NCBI GenBank assembly: GCA_022984795.1
Contig: JALIHJ010000025.1
Coordinates: forward strand, 221,653-285,652
DNA from: Fabrea salina
Lineage: Eukaryota > Ciliophora > Heterotrichea > Heterotrichida > Fabreidae
Length of the DNA stretch: 64,000 nt
Direction of reading: 5' to 3'
The notes below the pieces were generated by a model. It made no database searches. It was not told the origin of the DNA and was given only the letters and a program-made list of their open reading frames with translations. Every line of letters begins with the position of its first letter. Positions within the stretch are counted from its first letter, which is position 1. Shown piece after piece: positions 35,129-44,144 of this stretch. The translations under genes were made by a program, and so were the position numbers.

Positions 35129-36220
35129 ATGATTGAAGGACTAGAAACAGTTGCAGGGAAGTACTCACTTAAAAGGAGACTGGGAGGCGGTTCTTTTGGG
35201 GAGGTATATGAAGCAGTCCATAATGAAACTGGAGGTACATACGCAATAAAAGTTGAAAAAATAGAAACTAAGTCCCCCCAACTAATAGGGGAAGCTAAAC
35301 TACTTCGGTCTTTGCAGGCAACAGGGATACCTAGAGTATACTGGCATGGAACTCAAGACAGGTATAACGTAATGGTTATGGAACTTTTAGGTCCGTCACT
35401 TGAGGATCTTTTTAAAAAGTGCCGCAGGCAACTGTCTCTGAAAACAGTGCTTCAAATTGGAGACCAATTAATACAGAGAATTTACAACCTGCATAACAAC
35501 CACTACATACACAGAGACATCAAAGCTGAAAACTTTACAGTAGGCATAGGGAACAAAAAGGACTTGCTTTACTTAATTGACTTTGGTCTTTCCAAGAGGT
35601 TCAGAGAACCCAAGACCAAACAGCACATTCCTTACAGAGAAAACAGGAGTCTTACAGGAACCGCCAGGTACGCTTCAGTAAACACCCATCTCGGAATTGA
35701 ACAAAGCAGAAGAGACGACTTGGAAAGTGCTGCTTACCTCATTATATACTTGTCCCGAGGCAGTTTACCTTGGCAGGGAGCCCAAGGAATCACTAAGCAA
35801 GAAAAGTACATCAAAATAATGGACATGAAAATGTCCACTCCGATTTCTCAGCTCTGCAAAGGACTCCCTAGTCAGTTTGCTGACTTCTTGAGCTATTGCA
35901 GGTCCCTTAGGTTTGAAGACAGTCCCAACTACGCCAAGATCAGAAACTTCTTTTTGGAAGCAGCTTCAAGCATGAGTATAGTTCTGGACAAGCAGTTTGA
36001 CTGGAGCTCCCGGAAAAAGTCCTGGAGGTCCAAAACAACTGCAAGCAGCCAGAGAACCCGTTCTAGAAACACTAGAAAAAGGGTCAAAAGCGCAGGCAAG
36101 AAGTCCAAGAACATCGATGACATTTCGCTAGCAGAAACCTTTGAGGACAAAACCATGCCTGCTTTTAAAGACAGTCAAAGAATCAGACTCGAAATATGTA
36201 AAAGTACAAATTTTATGTAG
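35129..36220 (+). CDS. Casein kinase 1 family protein kinase
   Basis: 363 aa. The CK1 kinase domain (about 11-290) shows LGGGSFGEVYEA, the lysine in YAIKVE, the loop HRDIKAEN, the DFG in LIDFGLSK, and the CK1-specific activation segment GTARYASVNTHLGIEQSRRDDLES. The tail is basic (SRKKSWRSKTTASSQRTRSR, then NTRKRVKSAGKKS), which suggests nuclear or cytoskeletal binding. Ciliates have many CK1 paralogues, so the exact subtype is not given. It ends with TAG, 18 bp from the convergent MDR-MORN gene. Confidence 0.95.
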   Translation: MIEGLETVAGKYSLKRRLGGGSFGEVYEAVHNETGGTYAIKVEKIETKSPQLIGEAKLLRSLQATGIPRVYWHGTQDRYNVMVMELLGPSLEDLFKKCRRQLSLKTVLQIGDQLIQRIYNLHNNHYIHRDIKAENFTVGIGNKKDLLYLIDFGLSKRFREPKTKQHIPYRENRSLTGTARYASVNTHLGIEQSRRDDLESAAYLIIYLSRGSLPWQGAQGITKQEKYIKIMDMKMSTPISQLCKGLPSQFADFLSYCRSLRFEDSPNYAKIRNFFLEAASSMSIVLDKQFDWSSRKKSWRSKTTASSQRTRSRNTRKRVKSAGKKSKNIDDISLAETFEDKTMPAFKDSQRIRLEICKSTNFM

Positions 36221-36238
36221 ATCTGTAACATACGATTA

Positions 36239-38146
36239 TTAAGTCGATTTTTCTATTTTAACTTCCAATTCTAAGTCTTCTTCTTGTGCAAGGTCAGGTT
36301 CCACAACTACCTTGGCTTCTTCTGGAGATTTAACTTCCAAAACCTGAGGAGCTAAGTCGTCGGCTTCTTCCATTTCGACGTACCAAGTTTGCACTTTGCC
36401 TTTGTGCCAAACACCGTTTTTCTTTGCACCTGAAGACTCAACAAACACTCCTTCCCCTTCTTCCAGCCAGTCAATTAGCTTCCCTTCAAACACCTCTCCG
36501 TTTTTGTACTTCATCTTTCCCAAAGCCTTGCTGCCTTCAAACTCTCCTTCAAACACTTTGCCTTCTTCGTACTTCAGCACTCCTTTTCCTTTGAGTTGGT
36601 TTTCTCGGAACTCTCCTTCGTAAACCTTGTCTGAAAACTTAAGAATTCCTTTTCCGTGCCTTACTCCCTCCAAAAAGGTTCCTTCGTAAACTTCCTGGGA
36701 AGTTGTTTCTTTTCCCTTAGTAATTTTATAGTTCTCGAACTCCCCTTCCTGCACCTCTCCTGACTGCTTAATTAGTTTTCCTATCACAAACTTAGAGTTG
36801 TCCCAAAGTCCTTCGTAGCACTCTCCTTCGGAAGTTACTAGTCTTCCTTTGCCATGAAATTTTCCGTAGTGCCAACATCCTATGTACAGTGAGCCATTTG
36901 GGTAGTAACACTCTCCCCAGCCTTTAGGCCTCCCCTGAACTACTTCTCCCCTGTAAACTGAAGAGTTCTCTAGTTGAGTAAGCACCATGTCAGCTCCAGT
37001 GATTTCGGGACTCAAAGGCCCAAGGTTACTGAGTTGCAACTTTGCTTCAGGAGTAGTGTACTCCTGGATCATTTTTTCAAGTTTGTCCTTTTCTTCTCCT
37101 TTAAAAACTTTTTTGTAGTCTAAAATAGCTCCTTGGCTGTTCCTCTGTCTGCCTTCTGCTACTTGCAGAATGATTTTCCCGTTGATGTGGTCTCCCTTAG
37201 CTAACTCAAGACTTTCTTCCAAGTTAGCAAAGGGCATTATGGCTGCTACTTCTCCTTGGAACACCCAGTGCAGTTCTTGGATCTTGTGAAGGGTTTTGAA
37301 CCGAGAAACTTTGTTTTGCTTGAAAAACCACTCCTTTAAGTTCAGGCCCTGAATCTTTTTGTTGTGGAAAACTAAGTCCTGGAACGAAATGTCCGGAACT
37401 AGTGCTTTCGAATTTCCGTAGAAAAACATCTGGCTGTTCGGCAGCAGGTTGGAAAATATTAAGTTGGAAATCTCCCCTCCACAAGCATCAAATGCACAAG
37501 TGGGTTTCAGTTGCTTGCAAAGCTCAACAAAGTCCTTTTCAAATTCAGGTTTGGAGCAGTCCACACTGTATTTCCCAGCCCCACTTATGAAGATTTCTTT
37601 CTCGTCTTGGTTCCTCACAATGTGGATTCCAGTGATTCCACTGAAGTTGCACCAACGCAGTATGTATTTCCCTAATAAGTGGTTTCCGAAGCGGTTCACT
37701 ATTACCTTGTGGTTGCCTTTAGAGATTTGTTGGGAAATCATCATGATGGTCAGTGGAGCTAGCATCATGGTGCTCCCCCTGATAAAGTCCACTTCGGAGT
37801 GCAGAGGCATCACTGTTCTTACATCGCAAACCACAAACTCAGCCCAAGACCCTCCTAGTTCCTTTTCAGACTGCCAAAAGCAAACTCTTTTGCCTTCCAA
37901 ACGCAAGTTAGACAGCACACCTGAACTTCTAATAACTGTGCCTGAACCCTCTACTCCTCCAACTTTAGCTGCTTTTTTAGAAGTGTCTTTGAGTAGGTCA
38001 ATGTCCTCAGAATGGACAGGTGAGTTTTCCACTCTTATTAGTACGTGGTTGGAGTGCAAAGGAGGTATTGGCACTTGCTGAATAGCTACTGAGTCCAAGT
38101 TTCCAGTTTCAAACTGCACTGCTGCAGACATCTGTTTGGGGTGCAT
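36239..38146 (-). CDS. MDR oxidoreductase fused to MORN repeats
   Basis: 635 aa. Residues about 1-335 are a medium-chain dehydrogenase/reductase of the quinone oxidoreductase/MECR type (GroES-like start VPIPPLHSNHVLIRVENSPV, then GVEGSGTV; cofactor strand VIVNRFGNHLLGKYIL). The nucleotide glycine motif is imperfect, so activity is uncertain. From about 395 to 590 come seven or eight MORN repeats (YRGEVVQGRPKGWGECYYPN, YEGTFLEGVRHGKGILKFSD, FEGEFEGSKALGKMKY). MORN repeats bind lipids or scaffold cytoskeletal sites. The acidic tail is Glu/Val-rich. I know of no standard family with this pairing. Confidence 0.82.
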   Translation of the reverse strand: MHPKQMSAAVQFETGNLDSVAIQQVPIPPLHSNHVLIRVENSPVHSEDIDLLKDTSKKAAKVGGVEGSGTVIRSSGVLSNLRLEGKRVCFWQSEKELGGSWAEFVVCDVRTVMPLHSEVDFIRGSTMMLAPLTIMMISQQISKGNHKVIVNRFGNHLLGKYILRWCNFSGITGIHIVRNQDEKEIFISGAGKYSVDCSKPEFEKDFVELCKQLKPTCAFDACGGEISNLIFSNLLPNSQMFFYGNSKALVPDISFQDLVFHNKKIQGLNLKEWFFKQNKVSRFKTLHKIQELHWVFQGEVAAIMPFANLEESLELAKGDHINGKIILQVAEGRQRNSQGAILDYKKVFKGEEKDKLEKMIQEYTTPEAKLQLSNLGPLSPEITGADMVLTQLENSSVYRGEVVQGRPKGWGECYYPNGSLYIGCWHYGKFHGKGRLVTSEGECYEGLWDNSKFVIGKLIKQSGEVQEGEFENYKITKGKETTSQEVYEGTFLEGVRHGKGILKFSDKVYEGEFRENQLKGKGVLKYEEGKVFEGEFEGSKALGKMKYKNGEVFEGKLIDWLEEGEGVFVESSGAKKNGVWHKGKVQTWYVEMEEADDLAPQVLEVKSPEEAKVVVEPDLAQEEDLELEVKIEKST

Positions 38147-38157
38147 TATAATTACTA
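38147..38157. promoter_or_regulatory. Eleven-base gap between divergent start codons
   Basis: TATAATTACTA is the only sequence between the ATG of the MDR-MORN gene (minus) and the ATG of the ArfGAP gene (plus). It holds a TATAAT word, and similar A/T words lie just before many starts in this window. Whether it is the core promoter of one gene, both or neither is not shown by sequence. Confidence 0.4.
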
Positions 38158-39810
38158 ATGCAAGAAGAACTTTTCCAAGACTCTCCCTTTTTCAGAGAAG
38201 ACCTAAAACACCTTGAAGTTTCCGTTGGTCAGTTCCAGCAGTTCCTCACTAACATCAGAAACGAAGCCCTTTCAGTGCACACTAAGGGCAAAGACTACTG
38301 CAGTGCTATGGAAGGTTTACTCAACACTGTAGACTCTGAAGCAATTGGAGTCTACCGACCTGCTTTGGCTGAAATCAAAGAAAACCTCCAAGCAATCCTA
38401 GCTTGTCAGGAAAGTTTTTTGCTCAGCTTAGAAAACCTTTTAGTGAAGTAAAGTTAATTAGGGGGAATAGAAGAGTTTAAAGTGGACAACCAAGGCCTCA
38501 AAAAGAACTACGACAAAGGAATGAAGGAAGTAGAGTTGCTGAAAGCACAAACTCTCACTTACAAGAGAAGCTACACCAGCAAGAACCCCAACCAAACCCA
38601 GAACCATTTCATAAAACTCCACAACGTCCAAAAGAACTGGGAACTTGCCAGGTTTGACTACTTCCACCACTTAAACAACACCCTTTCCCAAGGAAACATA
38701 TTCTTGCTGGACCAGTTTGTTTCTTTGGTGTACAGCAAAATGGTAAGAACTACCTAGAGTTCTTTGAACACTTCTTTAGAAATAATCAAACCTAAGTTGG
38801 AGTTTCTAGAAAAGACTTCCCACAAACTAGAAACTGCCAAAAGGGACTTGAACCGCAAGCACTCCAACACACTCAAGGAAAGAGAAGGACTAGAAATGCA
38901 CCTTAACCTGTTCAAGAAGTTGCCTGTTTACAGAGAAAGCAAACAAGGCTACCTTTGGAAAGAAGGCAACCTTCTGCAAGAGTGGAAACGCAGATTCTTC
39001 AGAATCAAAAACGGAGAACTTGTGTACTACAAAGAAGGCAGGGAAGTTTCCTACATTTCCTTGTTTTTGAGCAAAGTAAAGGAACTCCACCACGAACAAC
39101 TCTTTGCTTTTGAAGTTTACTCAGCAAGTTCCCAAAAAACAGTTACACTCCTAGCTGAAAGTGAACACGAAATGGAGGAGTGGCTTTACTCCCTTAAACA
39201 AACTAGTGAACAAGACCTTGTGGGAGAGTCGAGTGTTTCTGCAGTTTGTGCAGACTGCCTTACAAAAAACGGAGAGTGGTGCAGCACCAACTTAGGGGTT
39301 ATACTCTGTACCTCTTGCAGTGGAATACATAGAGGCTTGGGATCCCACATTTCTAGAGTCAAAAGTTTGTGTTTGGACTCCTTGTCGTCTGAAACTTTGG
39401 GAGTCATTTCAAAACTCCATACAAACTCAGATAGTATCTGGGGCTCAGGACAAAGACCTCCAGTTTACGCTAGCTACCAAGAAAGAGAAGCCTACATCAA
39501 AAAGAAGTACCTGGACAAAGAATTTATGGAAAGAGTAAATAACCCCAGCGACTTGCTAAGTCAAGGAATTGCGGAGGGTAACTTAGTCAAAGTAGCTAAA
39601 GCAGTGTTTGCAGGTGCTGAACTCAAAGAAACCCTGCATGAAGCTTGTAGAACAGGCAACTTAGAAGTAGTGGAACTTTTGGTTCTGACTGGGTGCCAAG
39701 TTGAGGCTAAAAACAAAGAAGGCCTAACACCACTTGAAATAGCATTGTTAAATTCCCAAAACACCGTTGTGAACCACATTGTAAAAATCTTGGACTTAGG
39801 TAACACTTAA
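38158..39810 (+). CDS. ACAP-type ArfGAP (BAR-PH-ArfGAP-ankyrin), two interruptions
   Basis: One gene read in three in-frame pieces. The BAR domain covers about the first 260 residues, the PH domain follows (QGYLWKEGNLLQEWKRRFF), then the ArfGAP zinc finger (CADCLTKNGEWC ... CTSCSGIHRGLG with the catalytic Arg) and ankyrin repeats to the end (TGNLEVVELLVLTG). It would stimulate GTP hydrolysis on Arf6-type GTPases at curved membranes. The second interruption is a clean 15-nt intron (38743-38757). The first, at about 38448-38462, has two in-frame TAA codons and no exact in-frame GT-AG solution; the nearest is 14 nt followed by a G run. Either a one-base assembly error or an unusual splice site is likely. 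Confidence 0.85.
38448..38462 (+). other. Probable tiny intron with one-base discrepancy
   Basis: GTAAAGTTAATTAG (38448-38461) has perfect small-intron form but is 14 nt, which would break the frame. Removing 15 nt (through 38462) restores the BAR domain frame (LLVKGIEEF). The five-G run right after it is a natural place for a one-base sequence error. Confidence 0.45.
38743..38757 (+). other. 15-nt spliceosomal intron
   Basis: GTAAGAACTACCTAG follows the codon ATG and carries the only in-frame stop (its final TAG). Removal joins ...YSKM to SSLNTSLEI with the frame kept and the BAR domain continuous. Length, GTAA start, an A at position 10 and TAG end fit the 15-nt introns of heterotrich ciliates. 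Confidence 0.9.
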
Positions 39811-39819
39811 TAAGTTATA

Positions 39820-42390
39820 ATGATTTTAGTCTTAGTGTGCATTGCTACAGGACTCAGTGAAGAAGTCATTGTTCAGTTTAACCACTATAAAGAAAGATCG
39901 GAACTCTACCAAGCAATCAAGCCTTACTTGCCTTCTGAAACTCAGTTGCTTCACTCTGAACCAGAGTTGTTCAGAGTGTCTGACTTTTTAGTACTCAACT
40001 CAACAGACACAACTTTTCTAGAAAGCCTTGAGTTCATTCAAGGAGTGTACTCCCAAAAACTAATACTTAAAAAACCACTTTACTTCTCTTCAAGTTCAAA
40101 GGGTTCTAAACTAAGTGACTTGTTTCCTAAAATACTTCCTAAAGAAAACCACAGCATTGCAATCCTAGACTCAGGATTCAACTCAGCTGACTTAACCACA
40201 GTGCCTGTGTTTTCTTGTGTAAACTTTACCACCGAACCTGACTGTGAAGACTTAAGTGGCCACGGAACTTACATTGCATCACTTATACTAAGCAAGAACC
40301 CAGGGTGTCCAGGAATGGCTCCCAACTCCAAAGTCTACTCCTTAAAAGTGTTCACAAGCACCCACACCTCCTACACTTCTTGGTTTTTGGAAGCCTTTAA
40401 CTTCATACTTGCTCATAACATTTCCTTTGTGAACCTTTCAACTGGAGGGATTGACTTCTCGGACCAAGTGTTTGTAGAAAAAGTTAAGGAATTGGTGCAG
40501 AGAGGAGTCACAGTGTTTTCTGCCGTAGGAAATGATGGGCCTGGCTGGGGCACCTTAAACAATCCAGCAGATCAGCCTGAAGTAATTGGAGTAGGCAGTT
40601 TAGATGCTTATGGAAGCTCTGTAGCAGACTTCAGTAGCAGGGGTCCTACCCTTTGGGAACTTACTGGAGGTATGGGTAGAACCAAACCTGATTTAGTTAC
40701 TTACGGAACAAACATTTTAGGGTTCTTCAACGGAAAGTGTTTGGTGAACTCTGGAACTTCAGTGGCTACTCCCATTGCAGCCGGAGCAGTCCTTTTGATT
40801 TCCAAATCTTCTTTTTCGCCTGGCCACATCAAAAACTCAATTACTCTTTCTGCTGACAAGTTGTTTTACGAGTCAATCCTAGAACAAGGAACAGGCAAAC
40901 TCCACCTTGAAAAGGCCTTGGAAGCAGTAAACCAGTTTTCTTTAGTTTCTTTTCCAAAAGTTTACAACGCAAATGACAACTATTTTTTCCCATTTAACCT
41001 CCAACCCATGTACCCCCAAAGTCCTCCTTTCATCTTAAACATAACTCTAACACACCCCACCCAGCCCAATCCACCACTCCAACTCTCTTCAATCTCAGTC
41101 AGTCACCCTTCTTTAGAAGTCCAGGTAGAAATCCCTAGTTACTTTTCAGCTTACAGTGCTTGTGCAAGTATATTTGCTTCTTTGAGTTACTATGAAGTAG
41201 AAGAACTTCAGGCCAACGCCACTTTCCAAAGCGGAAACTTTACCCACGTATTTGAAATGAAGTTTAAAGCAGCAGAGTCCCCACTTAAAAGCGAAAGGCT
41301 GCTTTGGGACTTAAGCCACTCAATGAAGTTTCCCGAGGACGGGAACATACTTAGAGATGACCAAGAAGACATGTACTTTTTTGACTGGAGAGGAGACCAT
41401 CCCTATACTAACTACCTTGGGTTGTACGAGTCTTTGGTTAGTTGGGGGTACGCAGTTGACTTTTTGTACTACGACTACTCTTGTGTTGACTCTCAACTTT
41501 ATGGGTACTACTTGGTGATAGACCCCGAAGTGGGTTTTGGGGAATATGAAGCCAAAAAACTCAAGTACGACATTGAAGTAGGTGGACTTGAGTTAATTCT
41601 AGTTCCTGACTGGTCTGACCTGGAAACTAAGGTTTCTGAAGTGGGGGACTCTCCAATAAAAGACCCCTACACTGGTTCAGACTTGCACTTTCTCAATGAC
41701 TTTTTGTCAGGTTACTTTGTTGAACTTAGCACTTGGAAAACCCTTTCAGGGAGTGGCTCTATAAACGGCAAGCCTTTTTCGGTAAGTTTTAAGCAGTACC
41801 TTCAAGGAACTGAGATCACTCGGTTTCCAGCAGGAGGTTACCTAGTCACACAGAAGCTTTACGAAGACTACAACACAATTAAGGAAGCAGGAGTGTTAGG
41901 TTTAACAACTATTCAAGCAGGCAAGTTGGCAGTGTGGGGCGACTCGAGTTGTTTGGACCAAACAATTGCTGTCAGAGACTGTTTGCATGTGCTGAAGCTT
42001 ATGCTTTTGTGGGGCAGAGAAGGTGTTTCTGTTGACGAAGTTTACCAACTGCCTTACGACTACGACATCCACAGAGAAGAGGAACCTTTCCAACCAACCT
42101 TTGCAATTAAAGAAGTTTCCCTAGAAAGAAAAGAGCACCTGAAGTGCCGACTGCAGAGGGAAAGTTGTGTAGAAGAGCATGTTCCTTACAAACACCAAAT
42201 AACCAACACTAAACTTAGAGAATGGAATCCCTTTGGAGAAAAAGAAAACTTAATTGACTTAGTGACAGTTGTGCAAATACTTAGTTCGATTATACTGTTT
42301 CTGCTGATATTCTCTTTTTTCATGGCTGTCAAAAGAAGAAGGAGACTCCAAGAAGCCCAAAACTTGCCAATTTCAATATCAACTATATGA
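39820..42390 (+). CDS. MBTPS1: Membrane-bound transcription factor site-1 protease (S1P, subtilisin family)
   Basis: 856 aa. An N-terminal signal (MILVLVCIATGLS) and a prodomain precede a subtilase domain with Asp117 (AILDSGF), His148 (GHGTYIA), the oxyanion Asn (GNDGPGWGTLNNPADQPEVI) and Ser near 314 (SGTSVATP). The stretch FSSRGPTLWELTGGMGRTKP matches S1P rather than other subtilases. A hydrophobic span near 815-835 (VVQILSSIILFLLIFSFFMA) anchors it, with a short basic tail. In animals S1P cleaves SREBP and ATF6 in the Golgi. The frame ends with TGA. Confidence 0.95.
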   Translation: MILVLVCIATGLSEEVIVQFNHYKERSELYQAIKPYLPSETQLLHSEPELFRVSDFLVLNSTDTTFLESLEFIQGVYSQKLILKKPLYFSSSSKGSKLSDLFPKILPKENHSIAILDSGFNSADLTTVPVFSCVNFTTEPDCEDLSGHGTYIASLILSKNPGCPGMAPNSKVYSLKVFTSTHTSYTSWFLEAFNFILAHNISFVNLSTGGIDFSDQVFVEKVKELVQRGVTVFSAVGNDGPGWGTLNNPADQPEVIGVGSLDAYGSSVADFSSRGPTLWELTGGMGRTKPDLVTYGTNILGFFNGKCLVNSGTSVATPIAAGAVLLISKSSFSPGHIKNSITLSADKLFYESILEQGTGKLHLEKALEAVNQFSLVSFPKVYNANDNYFFPFNLQPMYPQSPPFILNITLTHPTQPNPPLQLSSISVSHPSLEVQVEIPSYFSAYSACASIFASLSYYEVEELQANATFQSGNFTHVFEMKFKAAESPLKSERLLWDLSHSMKFPEDGNILRDDQEDMYFFDWRGDHPYTNYLGLYESLVSWGYAVDFLYYDYSCVDSQLYGYYLVIDPEVGFGEYEAKKLKYDIEVGGLELILVPDWSDLETKVSEVGDSPIKDPYTGSDLHFLNDFLSGYFVELSTWKTLSGSGSINGKPFSVSFKQYLQGTEITRFPAGGYLVTQKLYEDYNTIKEAGVLGLTTIQAGKLAVWGDSSCLDQTIAVRDCLHVLKLMLLWGREGVSVDEVYQLPYDYDIHREEEPFQPTFAIKEVSLERKEHLKCRLQRESCVEEHVPYKHQITNTKLREWNPFGEKENLIDLVTVVQILSSIILFLLIFSFFMAVKRRRRLQEAQNLPISISTI

Positions 42391-42414
42391 ACACTTCTTA
42401 ATGCACACTAATAA

Positions 42415-43356
42415 ATGTTTAATCCCCAAGGTCCCTTTAGCGGTGGAGCTTCTCAACCCCCACAAGGTTCTTTTTTCGCTCCAGCAGCTTCAAGACCTCC
42501 AGGTCCTCAACAAGGATTCCAACCAGTACAACCTAACCAACCCAATCAACCCCAGCAATTCCAAACTCAATTTGAAGACGCTCACTGGCGCCATAAACGC
42601 ATAGAATCACTCAACCCCCAAACTCAAAATGCCTTTTTCCAAATCCAACAGGAAATCGACACAAATGAAAGTCTTTTGAAACAATCAGAAAGTTCACTCA
42701 ACCAACTCAGTGAACTTCAAGTAAGTTTAAGAGCCCGTTCTCACCAACTTTTTGGAACTGCAAAGAAAATCATATCCAGACAACGCAGACTCCAAGCTGC
42801 CATAGAAATACGCAAAAAGTTCGAAACCAACGTTGCTAGGTACGTTCGAGAGTTCATTAAAGTCTGTGAACAAGTCAACGGTGCAGACTACCTACACAAA
42901 GTCCCAGCTCCAGCTGGGTTCCTTTCAGACATGCTCAACAGTGCTGAAGAAACACTTGACCAAATAGAAGTCAACGTCAAGGAAATGGAGGAACTTTTTG
43001 CCGCAGAAACTCCGACCCCAGACTTTGGCATGCTGGTGCAGACTTTAATGCTTATGCAAAACAAGTTCAAAGTTGTAGCAGCTATGGCTTATGAGATGCA
43101 CGAGAAAGTAGAAAGCCTCAGCAGAAGACTAAAGGGAGTGGACTTGGAAGAAGTGGTCATGAAAGACGAAACTGAAGAGTATGCTAGAAGGGCAGAACAA
43201 GACGTGTACTCCGGCACCTGGGAGATTGACCCTTCTTCCAACACCTTACTTTTCAATCAAAAACAGAAACCACAACAAAAACTAGGCTACAGTCAGCTAA
43301 GAGACGCCATTGTTGGCAAGGTTGGCCACTTCCAAGGTCCTGTAATCAGAAGATAA
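42415..43356 (+). CDS. NUP58: Nucleoporin NUP58/Nup49-like (central channel)
   Basis: 313 aa. A short Pro/Gln/Phe-rich, FG-poor N terminus is followed by coiled coils. The segment PAPAGFLSDMLNSAEETLDQ ... LMLMQNKFKVVAAMAYEMHE, then KVESLSRRL, lines up with NUP58/p45 (PADYF ... AMQKIYQTFVALAAQL ... EKVLKEQYL pattern from memory). NUP58 sits with NUP54 and NUP62 in the central transport channel of the nuclear pore. The FG region is small compared with animals; ciliates often have reduced or nucleus-specific FG parts. Confidence 0.72.
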   Translation: MFNPQGPFSGGASQPPQGSFFAPAASRPPGPQQGFQPVQPNQPNQPQQFQTQFEDAHWRHKRIESLNPQTQNAFFQIQQEIDTNESLLKQSESSLNQLSELQVSLRARSHQLFGTAKKIISRQRRLQAAIEIRKKFETNVARYVREFIKVCEQVNGADYLHKVPAPAGFLSDMLNSAEETLDQIEVNVKEMEELFAAETPTPDFGMLVQTLMLMQNKFKVVAAMAYEMHEKVESLSRRLKGVDLEEVVMKDETEEYARRAEQDVYSGTWEIDPSSNTLLFNQKQKPQQKLGYSQLRDAIVGKVGHFQGPVIRR

Positions 43357-43360
43357 CTTA

Positions 43361-44104
43361 TTATAGTTGAGTGCACCCTTTAGAGTGTTTTGAGTCTCCG
43401 CAGCAGGACCATTTTTCTCCTTTGAACTTCCCTGTGTGAATGTGGTACTTTATTTGTTCTATTTCATCTTCAATGCTTTGTATTTTAGTTTGCATTTCTT
43501 TTATGGTTTCTTGCGAATTGGATTCCAACTCAGCTGCTTCGTGTTCTATGGACTCAATTAGTTTTTGTCTGTGGGAGTCCAAGCACTGCTTGAAGTACTC
43601 TGCGTACTCAACTGCTGATTTAGTTCCCAACATGTTCCAAAGTTCTAAAACTTCCAAACACTTGTCGGAACACACTTGGTGTTCTGGGAACAAAGAGTCC
43701 TTTTTCAGAAAGTTCCTGTTGCAAATAGGATTGCAACAACAAAGAACGCCAAAGCCACAGTCTGGTTTGTGGTCCTGAACCTCTTGGACACTTCCTTCGA
43801 ACCTGCACCCGTTGTTGAAGTTTTCACAATACAAAGTAAAGTTTCTGTAAACTTCCAAGGGGTACCTCCGAAGACTCTTAGGGCTTATTTGGTTTTTGCA
43901 GTTCAAACACTTAGTTTGGTTAACTAAGTAGTACTCAGACACACACTGACTGCAATAGAGTTCCTCACAATCATTGCACGAAACAGGGTGCCTGACTACA
44001 AGCCAGCATATGTTACAAATGAAATACTGGTCCACGTCACTAGTGAAAAGTATAGGGTGGAGGCCTGATATAAGGAACTGGACTCTTCTGGGCTTAGCTT
44101 CCAT
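43361..44104 (-). CDS. RING plus TRAF-type zinc finger protein
   Basis: 247 aa. A RING finger (CNICWLVVRHPVSCNDCEELYC, CLNCKN) spans about 29-70, followed by a TRAF-type zinc finger (about 85-140: LYCENFNNGCRFEGSVQEVQ, then CNPICNRNFLK) and a coiled coil (about 190-230). A small Cys/His cluster ends the protein (CCGDSKHSKGC). This is the general plan of TRAF-like ubiquitin ligases. It lacks a MATH domain. Partners are unknown. Its stop is four bases from the NUP58 stop. Confidence 0.85.
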   Translation of the reverse strand: MEAKPRRVQFLISGLHPILFTSDVDQYFICNICWLVVRHPVSCNDCEELYCSQCVSEYYLVNQTKCLNCKNQISPKSLRRYPLEVYRNFTLYCENFNNGCRFEGSVQEVQDHKPDCGFGVLCCCNPICNRNFLKKDSLFPEHQVCSDKCLEVLELWNMLGTKSAVEYAEYFKQCLDSHRQKLIESIEHEAAELESNSQETIKEMQTKIQSIEDEIEQIKYHIHTGKFKGEKWSCCGDSKHSKGCTQL

Positions 44105-44144
44105 TAATACCCAATTATAAAGACTTCAAATAATAATAACTGTA

